The notes beneath the pieces are model-generated. The model had not been told where the DNA came from. It searched no databases and saw only the letters and a list, made by a program, of their open reading frames with translations. From contig NZ_OZ242342.1 of NCBI RefSeq assembly GCF_965208555.1, forward strand, positions 2,976,001 to 3,040,000: a DNA stretch of 64,000 nucleotides, given 5' to 3'. Source of the DNA: Poriferisodalis sp965208555. GTDB taxonomy: Bacteria > Actinomycetota > Acidimicrobiia > Acidimicrobiales > Poriferisodalaceae. Positions 24,895 to 32,957 of the stretch are shown piece by piece. Position 1 is the first letter of the stretch. The number at the start of each line of letters is the position of its first letter. A program made the translations under genes and the position numbers.

Positions 24895-25455
24895 ATGTTC
24901 GTACTCGGAATCGATCCCGGATTGTCGACCTGCGGATTCGGCGTGGTCGAGCAGATTTCGGGCTCGGGAACGCAGCGCACCCGCATCGAAGCGGTTTCCC
25001 TGGGCGTCATTCGCACCGACCCGGCAGAGCCGCAGGCGGTCCGCCTGGCCACGCAGATGCACGAGCTGCGGTCGCTCATCTCCGAGTTCCAACCCTCGGT
25101 GGTGGCCGTGGAGCGAGTCTTCTTCCAGGCCAATGTCCGCACGGCGATCGGTGTGGCGCAGGTGGCCGGGCTGGCCATGGCGCTCGGGGCCGCAGCCGGT
25201 GTGGAGGTGGTCGAGTACACGCCCACCCAGGTCAAGCAAGCCGTTGCGGGCTGGGGCGGGGCCGACAAGGAGCAGATGAAGCGGATGGTCGGCGAGCTGC
25301 TCGCGCTGCCGGGGCCGCCCGAGCCGGCCGATGCCGCCGACGCGGCGGCTGTCGCGCTGTGCCACCTGTCCCAGGCGCCCTGGCGCGGGGCCGCAACTCA
25401 CGCCCGGGCGCGCGTGCTGCTGCCCGCTTCTGACGCAGCGACGCCCCCGCCGTGA
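24895..25455 (+). CDS. ruvC: Holliday junction endonuclease RuvC
   Basis: 186 residues. Catalytic acids are visible: Asp7 in GIDPGLSTCGFGVVE, Glu in VAVERVFFQANVRTAIGVAQ, and the paired Asp residues in PADAADAAAVALCHL. RuvC dimers resolve Holliday junctions produced by RuvAB branch migration. The TGA stop overlaps the ruvA GTG start, giving tight coupling with ruvA and ruvB. Confidence 0.97.
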   Translation: MFVLGIDPGLSTCGFGVVEQISGSGTQRTRIEAVSLGVIRTDPAEPQAVRLATQMHELRSLISEFQPSVVAVERVFFQANVRTAIGVAQVAGLAMALGAAAGVEVVEYTPTQVKQAVAGWGGADKEQMKRMVGELLALPGPPEPADAADAAAVALCHLSQAPWRGAATHARARVLLPASDAATPPP

Positions 25456-26069
25456 TCGGCTCGGTGCGCGGGCGCCTGCTCGACAAGGACCCCGGCGGGG
25501 AGCTGCTGATCGAGGCCGGCGGCGTGGGATACCGCGTCATCGTCGCACCGGCCACGCTGGCCGCTGCCGGACCGGTCGGCGACGAGTGCTTCGTGTATGC
25601 CCACCATCACGTGCGCGAGGACACGTCGGATCTCTACGGCTTCGCCGAGCTCGACGAGCGGCGCTGTTTCGAGGCCCTGCTGAGCGCGCACGGCGTGGGG
25701 CCCGCGCTGGCGCTCGCGGTGCTCTCGCATCTGCCTCCCGATGAGCTGCGGCGGGCGGTGGCCGCCGATGACGCTGCCGCGCTGGAGCTGGTGCCCGGCA
25801 TCGGCGCCAAGACGTCCAAGCGGATGGTGCTCGATCTGAAGTCCCGGCTCGGCGCGCCGGCGACCCCCAGCATCGGTGAGGCGGCGCCGGTCGGCGACGG
25901 CGCGGGCTCAGCGGTCGCCGAAGTGCGCGCCGCGCTGAGCCAGATGGGATTCAGCCCGGCCGAGGTGCGTGAGGCCATGGCGGCGGTCTCCATTGCTGCC
26001 GCGAACGACGCAGAGGCCGACACGGGCGCACTGCTGCGCGTGGCGCTGCAGGAGCTCGGTCCGCGATGA
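25452..26069 (+). CDS. ruvA: Holliday junction branch-migration protein RuvA
   Basis: 205 residues from GTG 25452. N-terminal OB-fold (IGSVRGRLLDKDPGGELLIE), two helix-hairpin-helix motifs in the middle (LLSAHGVGPALALAVLSHLP and LVPGIGAKTSKRMVLDLKSR), and a C-terminal domain that binds RuvB (SQMGFSPAEVREAM). The tetramer holds the four-way junction for RuvB. Overlaps ruvC and ruvB by 4 bases each. Confidence 0.97.
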   Translation: MIGSVRGRLLDKDPGGELLIEAGGVGYRVIVAPATLAAAGPVGDECFVYAHHHVREDTSDLYGFAELDERRCFEALLSAHGVGPALALAVLSHLPPDELRRAVAADDAAALELVPGIGAKTSKRMVLDLKSRLGAPATPSIGEAAPVGDGAGSAVAEVRAALSQMGFSPAEVREAMAAVSIAAANDAEADTGALLRVALQELGPR

Positions 26070-27181
26070 GCGCCGGACCCGCCCGCACCGAGGGCTACCG
26101 GCGCGACGAATCGGCGGCGGCGCCAGCGCCGGGCCGCAGCGACGTCACCGACCCGGCCCGCTCGGCGGCAGACGACGGCGACGCCGAGGCCTCGCTGCGT
26201 CCACGATCGCTGGAGGAATTCGTGGGCCAGCCCGAAGTGCGCGAGCACGTCGCCATCACGCTGCGAGCAGCGCTGGCCCGCGGCCAAACGCCCGACCACC
26301 TGCTGTTCGCCGGCCCGCCGGGGCTCGGCAAGACCACCTTGGCCGGCATCATCGCCGCCGAACTGGGTGCAGCGCTGCACCTGACATCCGGCCCAGCCGT
26401 GGAGCGGGCGGGTGATCTCGCAGCCATCCTCACCAATCTGGCCGACGGCGATGTGCTGTTCATCGACGAGATCCATCGCCTGCCCAAGGTGGTCGAGGAA
26501 GTGCTCTACCCGGCCATGGAGGACTTCGCGATCGACATCGTGCTGGGCAAGGGCCCGGCTGCGCGCTCGATCCGATTCGAGCTGCCCCGCTTCACACTGG
26601 TGGGCGCCACGACCCGGACCGGGCTGATCTCGGGACCCTTGCGAGACCGCTTCGGGCTGGTCGAACGCCTCGACTACTACTCCACCGACGACCTGACGGC
26701 CATCGTGACCCGTGCGGCCGGGATCCTAGGCGTGGACATCGACGCCGAGGGGGCCGCAGAGATTGCGTCGCGCAGCCGGGGCACGCCGCGGATCGCCAAC
26801 CGGCTGCTGCGCCGGGTCCGCGACTTCGCCGAGGTGCGCGCCAGCGGTGCCGTCGACGTGGACGTGGCGCGGGAAGGGCTCGCAGCATTCGGCGTCGACG
26901 AGCTGGGCCTCGACAAGGTCGACCGGGCGATTCTCGACGCGCTCGCTGTCACCCACGCCGGTCGGCCGTTGGGACTGTCCACGCTGGCGATCACCGTCGG
27001 CGAGCAGACCGAAACCGTCGAGGACGTGTACGAACCCTTCCTGATCCAGCGCGGGCTGCTGCAACGCACGCCGCGCGGTCGCATCGCCACCGCCGCGGCG
27101 TTCGCACATCTCGGTGTGGATATGCCGCAGGTCACCGAAGCCGACCTAGGCGAGGGCTCAGCATCATTGTTCGAGCAATGA
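26066..27181 (+). CDS. ruvB: Holliday junction helicase motor RuvB
   Basis: 371 residues. AAA+ ATPase with Walker A AGPPGLGKTTLAGIIA, Walker B DVLFIDEIHRLP, sensor 1 LVGATTRTGLIS, the Arg finger region LRDRFGLVERLDYY, and a C-terminal winged helix (GLLQRTPRGRIATAAAFAHL). An extra ~45-residue acidic/proline N-terminus precedes the conserved start RPRSLEEFVGQPEVREH. It powers branch migration with RuvA. Stop overlaps the queA start by ATGA. Confidence 0.97.
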   Translation: MSAGPARTEGYRRDESAAAPAPGRSDVTDPARSAADDGDAEASLRPRSLEEFVGQPEVREHVAITLRAALARGQTPDHLLFAGPPGLGKTTLAGIIAAELGAALHLTSGPAVERAGDLAAILTNLADGDVLFIDEIHRLPKVVEEVLYPAMEDFAIDIVLGKGPAARSIRFELPRFTLVGATTRTGLISGPLRDRFGLVERLDYYSTDDLTAIVTRAAGILGVDIDAEGAAEIASRSRGTPRIANRLLRRVRDFAEVRASGAVDVDVAREGLAAFGVDELGLDKVDRAILDALAVTHAGRPLGLSTLAITVGEQTETVEDVYEPFLIQRGLLQRTPRGRIATAAAFAHLGVDMPQVTEADLGEGSASLFEQ

Positions 27182-28398
27182 GCACGCAGCGGCTGCGGAT
27201 GGACGAATTCGACTATGAGCTGCCGCCGTCGTCGATAGCGCACGTTCCCGCCGAGCCGCGCGACTCGGCCCGGCTGCTGGTGGACCGGGGACCCGGCGAG
27301 GCGCCCGATCATCGGACCATCGGCGACCTGCCGCTGCTGCTCGGGTCCGGAGATCTGCTGGTTGTCAACGAGACGCGGGTGATGCCCGCTCGCTTGCCGC
27401 TTCGCAAGCGCACCGGCGGCGCAGCCGAGGTGCTGCTGCTGGCACCGCTGGCAGCGGAGCCGGGCGAGCCTCCGCAGGCTGCTGGCCGCAGCGGCGAGCG
27501 TGGCTGGGCGGCGCTGGTGCGACCCTCCCGCCGGATCGCCGACGGAACGGTGCTGGTCTCCGAGCGGGACCCGAGCGTGCAGGTCGTGGTGGGCGAGCGC
27601 CTGGATCGGCAGCGGCGGGCGGTGCGTGTGCTCGTCGGCGAGCAGCCGCTTGTCGCTGTGTCGCAGGCCCAACTGCTCGAACGCGCGGGGGAGGCGCCGC
27701 TGCCGCCCTACATCGACCCGGACACCACGCGAGCCGCCATCGCCGCGCGCCTCGGCGTCGATGCCGCCGACAGTGCGGCGACCCGGGCGGCGCTGGCGGA
27801 TCGCTACCAGACCGTCTATGCCCGCTCGATCGGCTCGGCTGCGGCGCCGACTGCGGGGCTTCACCTGACCGAAGCCGTGCTGGATGCGCTGCGCTCGAAC
27901 GGCGTGGGCATCGCGACCGTGGACCTGACGGTCGGCTTGGCCACGTTCGCGCCGGTGACTGCCGAGCACGCCGACGAGCATGAGATGCACGCCGAGCACT
28001 ACCGGGTGTCCGCGCAGACGCTCGACGCCTGCGCTGCGGCCGAGCGGGTCGTCGCCGTGGGCACCACCACCGTGCGGGCACTCGAGGCTGCGGCTCGCCA
28101 ACGGCCGCTCCGGGCAGCGGCTGCGGGAGACTCCGGCACGGCCGATGACTCGGCGGCGCAGGCTTGCACCGCCGATGTGTGCGGCCGGACCGACCTGTTC
28201 CTGCGCCGGGGTGCTGAGTTCTTGGCTGTCGACGCGATGCTCACCAACTTCCACCTGCCCAGGTCGTCGCTGCTGTTGCTGATCGACGCGTTCATCGGGC
28301 CGCGATGGCGCGGCCTGTACGAAGCTGCGATTGCGGAGGGCTACCGCTTCCTGTCCTTCGGCGACGCCATGCTGCTGAGCCGCGGCGCCGCGCAATGA
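27178..28398 (+). CDS. queA: S-adenosylmethionine:tRNA ribosyltransferase-isomerase QueA
   Basis: 406 residues, longer than the usual ~340-360. Conserved blocks: FDYELPPSSIAHVPAEPRDS, LLVVNETRVMPARL, LPPYIDPDTTRA, YQTVYARSIGSAAAPTAGLH, and LTNFHLPRSSLLLLIDAFIG. The extra length comes from insertions around 85-100 and near 310-335 (GDSGTADDSAAQACT). QueA makes epoxyqueuosine in tRNA from preQ1. It overlaps ruvB and tgt, joining queuosine genes to the ruv operon. Confidence 0.95.
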   Translation: MSTQRLRMDEFDYELPPSSIAHVPAEPRDSARLLVDRGPGEAPDHRTIGDLPLLLGSGDLLVVNETRVMPARLPLRKRTGGAAEVLLLAPLAAEPGEPPQAAGRSGERGWAALVRPSRRIADGTVLVSERDPSVQVVVGERLDRQRRAVRVLVGEQPLVAVSQAQLLERAGEAPLPPYIDPDTTRAAIAARLGVDAADSAATRAALADRYQTVYARSIGSAAAPTAGLHLTEAVLDALRSNGVGIATVDLTVGLATFAPVTAEHADEHEMHAEHYRVSAQTLDACAAAERVVAVGTTTVRALEAAARQRPLRAAAAGDSGTADDSAAQACTADVCGRTDLFLRRGAEFLAVDAMLTNFHLPRSSLLLLIDAFIGPRWRGLYEAAIAEGYRFLSFGDAMLLSRGAAQ

Positions 28399-29663
28399 GC
28401 TCTGCGACGGCGTCGGGTGACGAGCCCCGTGCGGCGGATGCCGCACGCAGGCTTGCCTTCGACGTGCTGGCGTCGGACGGCAACGCCCGACGCGGGCAGG
28501 TCACGACCGCCCGCGGGACCTTCCAGACGCCGGTGTTCATGCCGGTGGGAACCCGCGGCGCTGTCATCCATCTCGATGCCACGGACTACGAGCATCTCGG
28601 CCTCGAGGTCGTGCTGGCCAACACGTATCACCTGCTGGCACGGCCGGGAGTCGAGGTTGTGGAAGCGCTCGGCGGGCTGCACGGCTTCACCGGCTGGGAC
28701 GGTCATTTCCTGACCGACTCCGGCGGCTTCCAGATCATGTCCCTCGGCCGCCGCCCCGGCGGCGCCAATGAGCACAGCCGCCGTCCCGGCGGCGCAGACG
28801 AGCACAGCCGCCGTCCCGGCGGCGCAGATCAGAAGTCCAAGGTGGACGACGAGGGCGTGACCTTCCGCTCGACCTACGACGGCGCCCAGATGCGGCTGAC
28901 GCCCGAAGGCGCCGTCGACGCTCAGCGACGATTGGGCGCCGACATCCAGATGGCGCTCGACATCTGCCCCGAGCTGCCCGCACCCCCCGACGAGGTACGA
29001 GAGGCGACTGAGCGCACCCATCTGTGGGCGGCCAGGGCAGCGGCCGCCATGGACGCTGCTCGCCGTGACGGCAGCGCCGGCGGGCAGGCGCTGTTCGGCA
29101 TCTGCCAAGGCGGCATCGACCCCGAGCTCAGGCGCGCCAGCGCCGAAACGCTGGCGTCCATCGGCTTCGACGGCTACGGCATCGGCGGGCTGTCAGTGGG
29201 GGAGTCGCGCCGCGAGATGGGCCCAGCCCTGCACGCAGCCACCGACGTGCTGCCTGCCGACCGCCCCCGCTACCTGATGGGCGTCGGCGACCCGGCACGC
29301 ATCGTCGACGCCATCGCGGCCGGAGTGGACATGTTCGACTGCGTCCTGCCGAGCCGGCTCGGCCGCCACGGCACCGCGCTCACGCCCCAGGGTCGCATCA
29401 ACATTCGCAACGCCCGATTCGCCCGAGACGACACGCCGCTCGACCCCGGCGAACCTCTGCCCGGCGCGCGCCCTCGGCCCGGCGCCCGCTTCAGCCGCGG
29501 CTACCTCCGGCACCTGATGAGCGTGAACGAGCCGACGGCCAGTCGCATCCTGACGCTGCACAACATCGTGTTTCTCAGCGACCTGGTGGCCGGCGCACGC
29601 GCCGCCGTCGAAGCCGGCCGGTTCGCAGCGTTTCGAGAGCAGGTCAACGAAGTCTGGGGCTGA
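28395..29663 (+). CDS. tgt: tRNA-guanine transglycosylase Tgt, lacking zinc cysteines and with a repeat insert
   Basis: 422 residues from ATG 28395 (ATGA overlap with queA). The catalytic core is recognisable: DSGGFQIMSL with Asp107, GICQGG, GIGGLSVGE, and FDCVLPSRLGRHG with Asp315. Two oddities. Residues ~119-148 are three copies of a ten-residue unit RRPGGA[DN]EHS between the DSGGFQ block and VDDEGVTFRSTYDGAQ. Second, the usual C-x-C-x2-C zinc ligands before SRGYLRHL are absent: the segment reads DPGEPLPGARPRPGARFSRG, leaving only His389 (LTLHN). It exchanges guanine for preQ1 in tRNA; whether it is active without zinc is unclear. Confidence 0.9.
   Translation: MSSATASGDEPRAADAARRLAFDVLASDGNARRGQVTTARGTFQTPVFMPVGTRGAVIHLDATDYEHLGLEVVLANTYHLLARPGVEVVEALGGLHGFTGWDGHFLTDSGGFQIMSLGRRPGGANEHSRRPGGADEHSRRPGGADQKSKVDDEGVTFRSTYDGAQMRLTPEGAVDAQRRLGADIQMALDICPELPAPPDEVREATERTHLWAARAAAAMDAARRDGSAGGQALFGICQGGIDPELRRASAETLASIGFDGYGIGGLSVGESRREMGPALHAATDVLPADRPRYLMGVGDPARIVDAIAAGVDMFDCVLPSRLGRHGTALTPQGRINIRNARFARDDTPLDPGEPLPGARPRPGARFSRGYLRHLMSVNEPTASRILTLHNIVFLSDLVAGARAAVEAGRFAAFREQVNEVWG
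28749..28838 (+). repeat. In-frame 30-bp tandem repeat with hairpin units inside tgt
   Basis: Three copies of a 30-base unit (about 28751-28780, 28781-28810, 28811-28830 partial) each contain CCGCCG-N3-CGGCGG, a short palindrome able to form a stem. Period is exactly 30, so the reading frame is kept. Confidence 0.85.
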
Positions 29664-29729
29664 GCCGCTGCCTGCGGTGGCAGCCCGGTACGCTGCGCCG
29701 CCGAGTGACGACACGCTGAGGAGCACGTC

Positions 29730-30044
29730 ATGGGTTCGATCATCATCCTCGTCGCACTGTTCGCCATCATGTACTTCCTCATGATCCGGCCACAGCGCAA
29801 GCGGGCCGCCGAGCGCGCCGCGATGCTGCGGGCTGCGGACATCGGCGACGAGGTCGCCACGGTCGGCGGGGTCATCGGAAAGATCGTGGCGGTCGAAGAG
29901 CCCGGCGAAGTGGTCTGCCTCGAGGTGGACAGCGATGTGGAATTGCGGGTGCAGCGCCGTGCCATCGGCGAGATCCTCACTTCTGCCGGCGGCGGAGGCG
30001 CAGACGATCTGCCCGCATCGGACGGCGTCGACGAATCGGAATGA
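29730..30044 (+). CDS. yajC: YajC, accessory subunit of the SecDF-YajC translocase
   Basis: 104 residues. One N-terminal membrane helix (GSIIILVALFAIMYFLMIRP) is followed by the conserved QRKRAAERAAMLRAADIGDE and the beta-strand segment VATVGGVIGKIVAVEEPGEV, the YajC signature. It associates with SecD and SecF, encoded next, and enhances protein export. The C-terminus is acidic and low-complexity. Confidence 0.95.
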   Translation: MGSIIILVALFAIMYFLMIRPQRKRAAERAAMLRAADIGDEVATVGGVIGKIVAVEEPGEVVCLEVDSDVELRVQRRAIGEILTSAGGGGADDLPASDGVDESE

Positions 30045-30089
30045 CCCTGGCTGCAGCACGGAGCGCAGGCATCGGCGCGTTGGTTTGAC

Positions 30090-31769
30090 GTGCGCCGTTC
30101 GCAGATCATCTCGCTGCTCCTCGCGATCCTGATCGGCTTCGGCTCGCTCGCGGGCGTGCTGGCCGCAGGGTGGGCGCCCGTGCTGGGCGTGCAGCTGCAG
30201 GGCGGCGTCGAGGTGCTCCTGCGGCCGACGGCACCAGCAGACGACGAGCAGCTCGACCGTGCGATCGAGATCATCCGGTCGCGTGTCGACGCACTCGGCG
30301 TGGCCGAGCCCGACATCACACGCCAAGGCGAGCAGGTGGTGGTGCAGCTCCCCGGCGTCAAGGACAAACAGCGCGCCGTCGACCTGGTCGGGCAGACGGC
30401 GGAACTGCGGTTCCGGCCCGTACTGCTGACGTTCAACCCCTTCGACGAGGTGGATTTCGGCGGAGCGCAGCAGCTCGCAACGGCGTACAACTCGTCGCTG
30501 CATCCTGAGTCCGTGGACGAGTCGGCTTCCGACGCCGCTGGGGACGAGTCGGTCGATGAGCAAGAGATGACAGCGCAGGAGCTGCTCGAGCTGATCGACC
30601 CGGAGGCAGCAGCAGAACTCGAGGCGGAGGCCGGAGACGCAGCTGCTGATGGCGACGCTTCAGAGACTGGCGAGGCTGCCGACGATTCCGAGGCGGAGGA
30701 GATCGATCCATCCGACATCGGGCTCGAGCTGTTCCCCGAGTTCACCGCTCCCGAGGACGATCTCGCCGATTGGGCAGTGCTGCTGCCGGGCCGAGGCGAG
30801 CCGGTGGGATATGTGCTGGGCCCGGCCGAGCTCACCGGCGAAGCCGTCGCCGAGGCAGCAGCAACGTTCAACAACGAGTGGGTCGTCAACGTCGATCTCA
30901 CCGACGAGGGCGCCGTCGGTTTCGACGAGATAGCAGCCCGCTACTTCGGGCAGCAGGTGGCGATCGTGCTCGACGGCGTGGTCGAGTCGGCCCCGGTCAT
31001 CCGCGCCACCGAGTTCGAGGGCACGGCGGTCATCTCGGGCACGTTCGACGAGGAGGGTGCACGCGACTTGGCGGTCGCGCTGCGCTTCGGTGCGCTGCCG
31101 GTGGAGTTCGAGCAGGACGACGTGCGCACCGTGTCGGCGACGCTCGGCGAGGGAACGCTGCGTGCGGGCGTGATCGCCGGCATCGTCGGGCTGATCCTCG
31201 TGGGCCTGTACATGCTGGTCTACTACCGGCTGCTCGGGATCGTCGCAGTCGCCAGCCTGGCCATCAGCGGGTCGATCCTGTGGTCGCTCATCAGCTGGCT
31301 CGGCGAGAGCCGGGGGCTGGCGCTGACGCTGGCCGGCACCACCGGCATCATCGTGTCGATCGGCGTCCAGGTCGACTCCAACATCGTCTACTACGAGCGG
31401 ATCAAGGAAGAGGTGCGCCGCGGCCGGGCGGTTCGCTCTGCCGCCGACGCCAGCTTCAAGGGCGCCTTCTCGACCATCGTGTGGGCCGACCTGGCATCGC
31501 TCATCGGCGCGGGCGTGCTGTACCAGCTCACCAGCGGCACCGTCCGCGGCTTTGCGCTGTATCTCGGGCTGGCAACGCTGATCGACTTGGCCGTGTCGTA
31601 CTTCTTCATGCGGCCGCTGGTGGTGTTCATTGCCCGCCGGCTGGTGAACGAGGAACCCCGGCGCCTCGGGGTGCTCCCGCCGACTGACGGCGACGCGGCC
31701 CCGGCGGCTGTGTCTGCCGCAGGCGCAGGGTCTGCCGCAGGCGCAGGGCCGGTGGGAGGCACACCGTGA
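30090..31769 (+). CDS. secD: Protein translocase subunit SecD
   Basis: 559 residues from GTG 30090. N-terminal helix (IISLLLAILIGFGSLAGVLA), extracytoplasmic P1 domain with LGVQLQGGVEVLLRP and VDALGVAEPDITRQGEQVVV, then five C-terminal helices with GTLRAGVIAGIVGLILVGLY and GTTGIIVSIGVQVDSNIVYY. SecD uses the proton gradient to pull exported proteins. Unusual: residues ~140-210 are a highly acidic Asp/Glu/Ala-rich insert within P1. Stop overlaps secF by ATGA-type coupling (GTGA). Confidence 0.96.
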   Translation: MRRSQIISLLLAILIGFGSLAGVLAAGWAPVLGVQLQGGVEVLLRPTAPADDEQLDRAIEIIRSRVDALGVAEPDITRQGEQVVVQLPGVKDKQRAVDLVGQTAELRFRPVLLTFNPFDEVDFGGAQQLATAYNSSLHPESVDESASDAAGDESVDEQEMTAQELLELIDPEAAAELEAEAGDAAADGDASETGEAADDSEAEEIDPSDIGLELFPEFTAPEDDLADWAVLLPGRGEPVGYVLGPAELTGEAVAEAAATFNNEWVVNVDLTDEGAVGFDEIAARYFGQQVAIVLDGVVESAPVIRATEFEGTAVISGTFDEEGARDLAVALRFGALPVEFEQDDVRTVSATLGEGTLRAGVIAGIVGLILVGLYMLVYYRLLGIVAVASLAISGSILWSLISWLGESRGLALTLAGTTGIIVSIGVQVDSNIVYYERIKEEVRRGRAVRSAADASFKGAFSTIVWADLASLIGAGVLYQLTSGTVRGFALYLGLATLIDLAVSYFFMRPLVVFIARRLVNEEPRRLGVLPPTDGDAAPAAVSAAGAGSAAGAGPVGGTP

Positions 31770-32917
31770 TTGCTGCGCTGCGCACCTTCTATCGAGGCGA
31801 GAACAGCTGGGACATCCTGCACCTGTCACGCAAGGTGCTGATCGGCTCGGCGATTGCCGTGCTCGTCTGCGTGGTGGCGCTGCTGGTGCGGGGCCTGAAC
31901 CTCGGCATCGAATTCGAGGGCGGCTCGGTGTGGGAGATACCGGTGCCCGAGGAGGCTCAGAGCGCCGAAGCGGGTGATGCGGGGGCCGGGTCCGGCGACA
32001 CGGCAGACGACAGCCTGACGACTGACGAGACAGCCGACGGCGGCGTGTCCACCGACGACGTGGCCGCGGCGGCCGCCGCGGCCGGCGTGCCCGATGCGCG
32101 CGTGCAGTTCGTGGTGGTGACCGGGGCGCCTGACATCTTCCGGGTGCGCGGCGTGCTGGGGCCCGATGCCGACAGCGCAGCGGTGACGGGGGCGCTGGCC
32201 GATGCCGTCGGCGTGGACGTGGAGAGCCTGTCGTCGCGGCAGGTCAGCCCGTCGTTCGGCGACGAGGTGGCCGGCAAGGCGCGCCGGGCGCTCGTGGTGT
32301 TCTTCGTGCTGATAGCGCTGTACCTGTGGTTCCGCTTCGAGTGGAAGATGTCGGTGGGCGCGCTGATCGCCGTGGGGCACGACATCGTGCTGACCGTCGG
32401 CGCTTACGCGCTGTTCGGGTTCGAGGTGACGCCGGCGACGGTGGTGGCGTTCCTCACCATCATGGGCTACTCGCTGTACGACACGATCGTCGTGTTCGAC
32501 CGCGTGAAGTCCAACGAGCGCTCATTGCCGGCGCGCAGCCATTTCACGTACCACGCGCTCGCGAACGTGTCGCTCAACCAGGTGCTGACGCGATCGGTGA
32601 ACACTTCGATCACGTCAGTGCTGCCGGTGCTGTCGCTGCTGGTGGTGGGCGCCGGCTTCCTCGGCGCCGGCACCCTGGCGGAGTTCGCGACGGCGCTGCT
32701 GATCGGCCTGCTCGTCGGCTCGTACAGCTCGATCTTCGTGGCCATGCCCACCGTTGCGTGGCTGAAGGGCTACGAGCCCGGCTGGGCGGCCGCGCAGGCA
32801 GCGGCCGACGCTGCCGGCCGTCACGACTCGATGGAGGCTGCCACCCAGGCGCTCGCCGCCGAGAGCTACACCCGCAGCGCCCCGCCCCGCCCCCGCAAAA
32901 AGGGCCGCCGCCGCTAG
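31766..32917 (+). CDS. secF: Protein translocase subunit SecF
   Basis: 383 residues from GTG 31766. Conserved LNLGIEFEGGSVWEI, SSRQVSPSFGDEVAGKARRA, TPATVVAFLTIMGYSLYDTI and VFDRVKSNERS, followed by NTSITSVLPVLSLL helices, as in SecF. An acidic Ala/Asp/Thr-rich insert sits at about residues 58-102, parallel to that in SecD. A basic C-terminal tail (RPRKKGRRR) could contact the ribosome or membrane. It ends the yajC-secD-secF operon; downstream lies the convergent accessory region. Confidence 0.96.
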   Translation: MIAALRTFYRGENSWDILHLSRKVLIGSAIAVLVCVVALLVRGLNLGIEFEGGSVWEIPVPEEAQSAEAGDAGAGSGDTADDSLTTDETADGGVSTDDVAAAAAAAGVPDARVQFVVVTGAPDIFRVRGVLGPDADSAAVTGALADAVGVDVESLSSRQVSPSFGDEVAGKARRALVVFFVLIALYLWFRFEWKMSVGALIAVGHDIVLTVGAYALFGFEVTPATVVAFLTIMGYSLYDTIVVFDRVKSNERSLPARSHFTYHALANVSLNQVLTRSVNTSITSVLPVLSLLVVGAGFLGAGTLAEFATALLIGLLVGSYSSIFVAMPTVAWLKGYEPGWAAAQAAADAAGRHDSMEAATQALAAESYTRSAPPRPRKKGRRR

Positions 32918-32957
32918 CCGATCGTGCGCCGCCGCTCGCGACACGGGCGGCTGTGAC

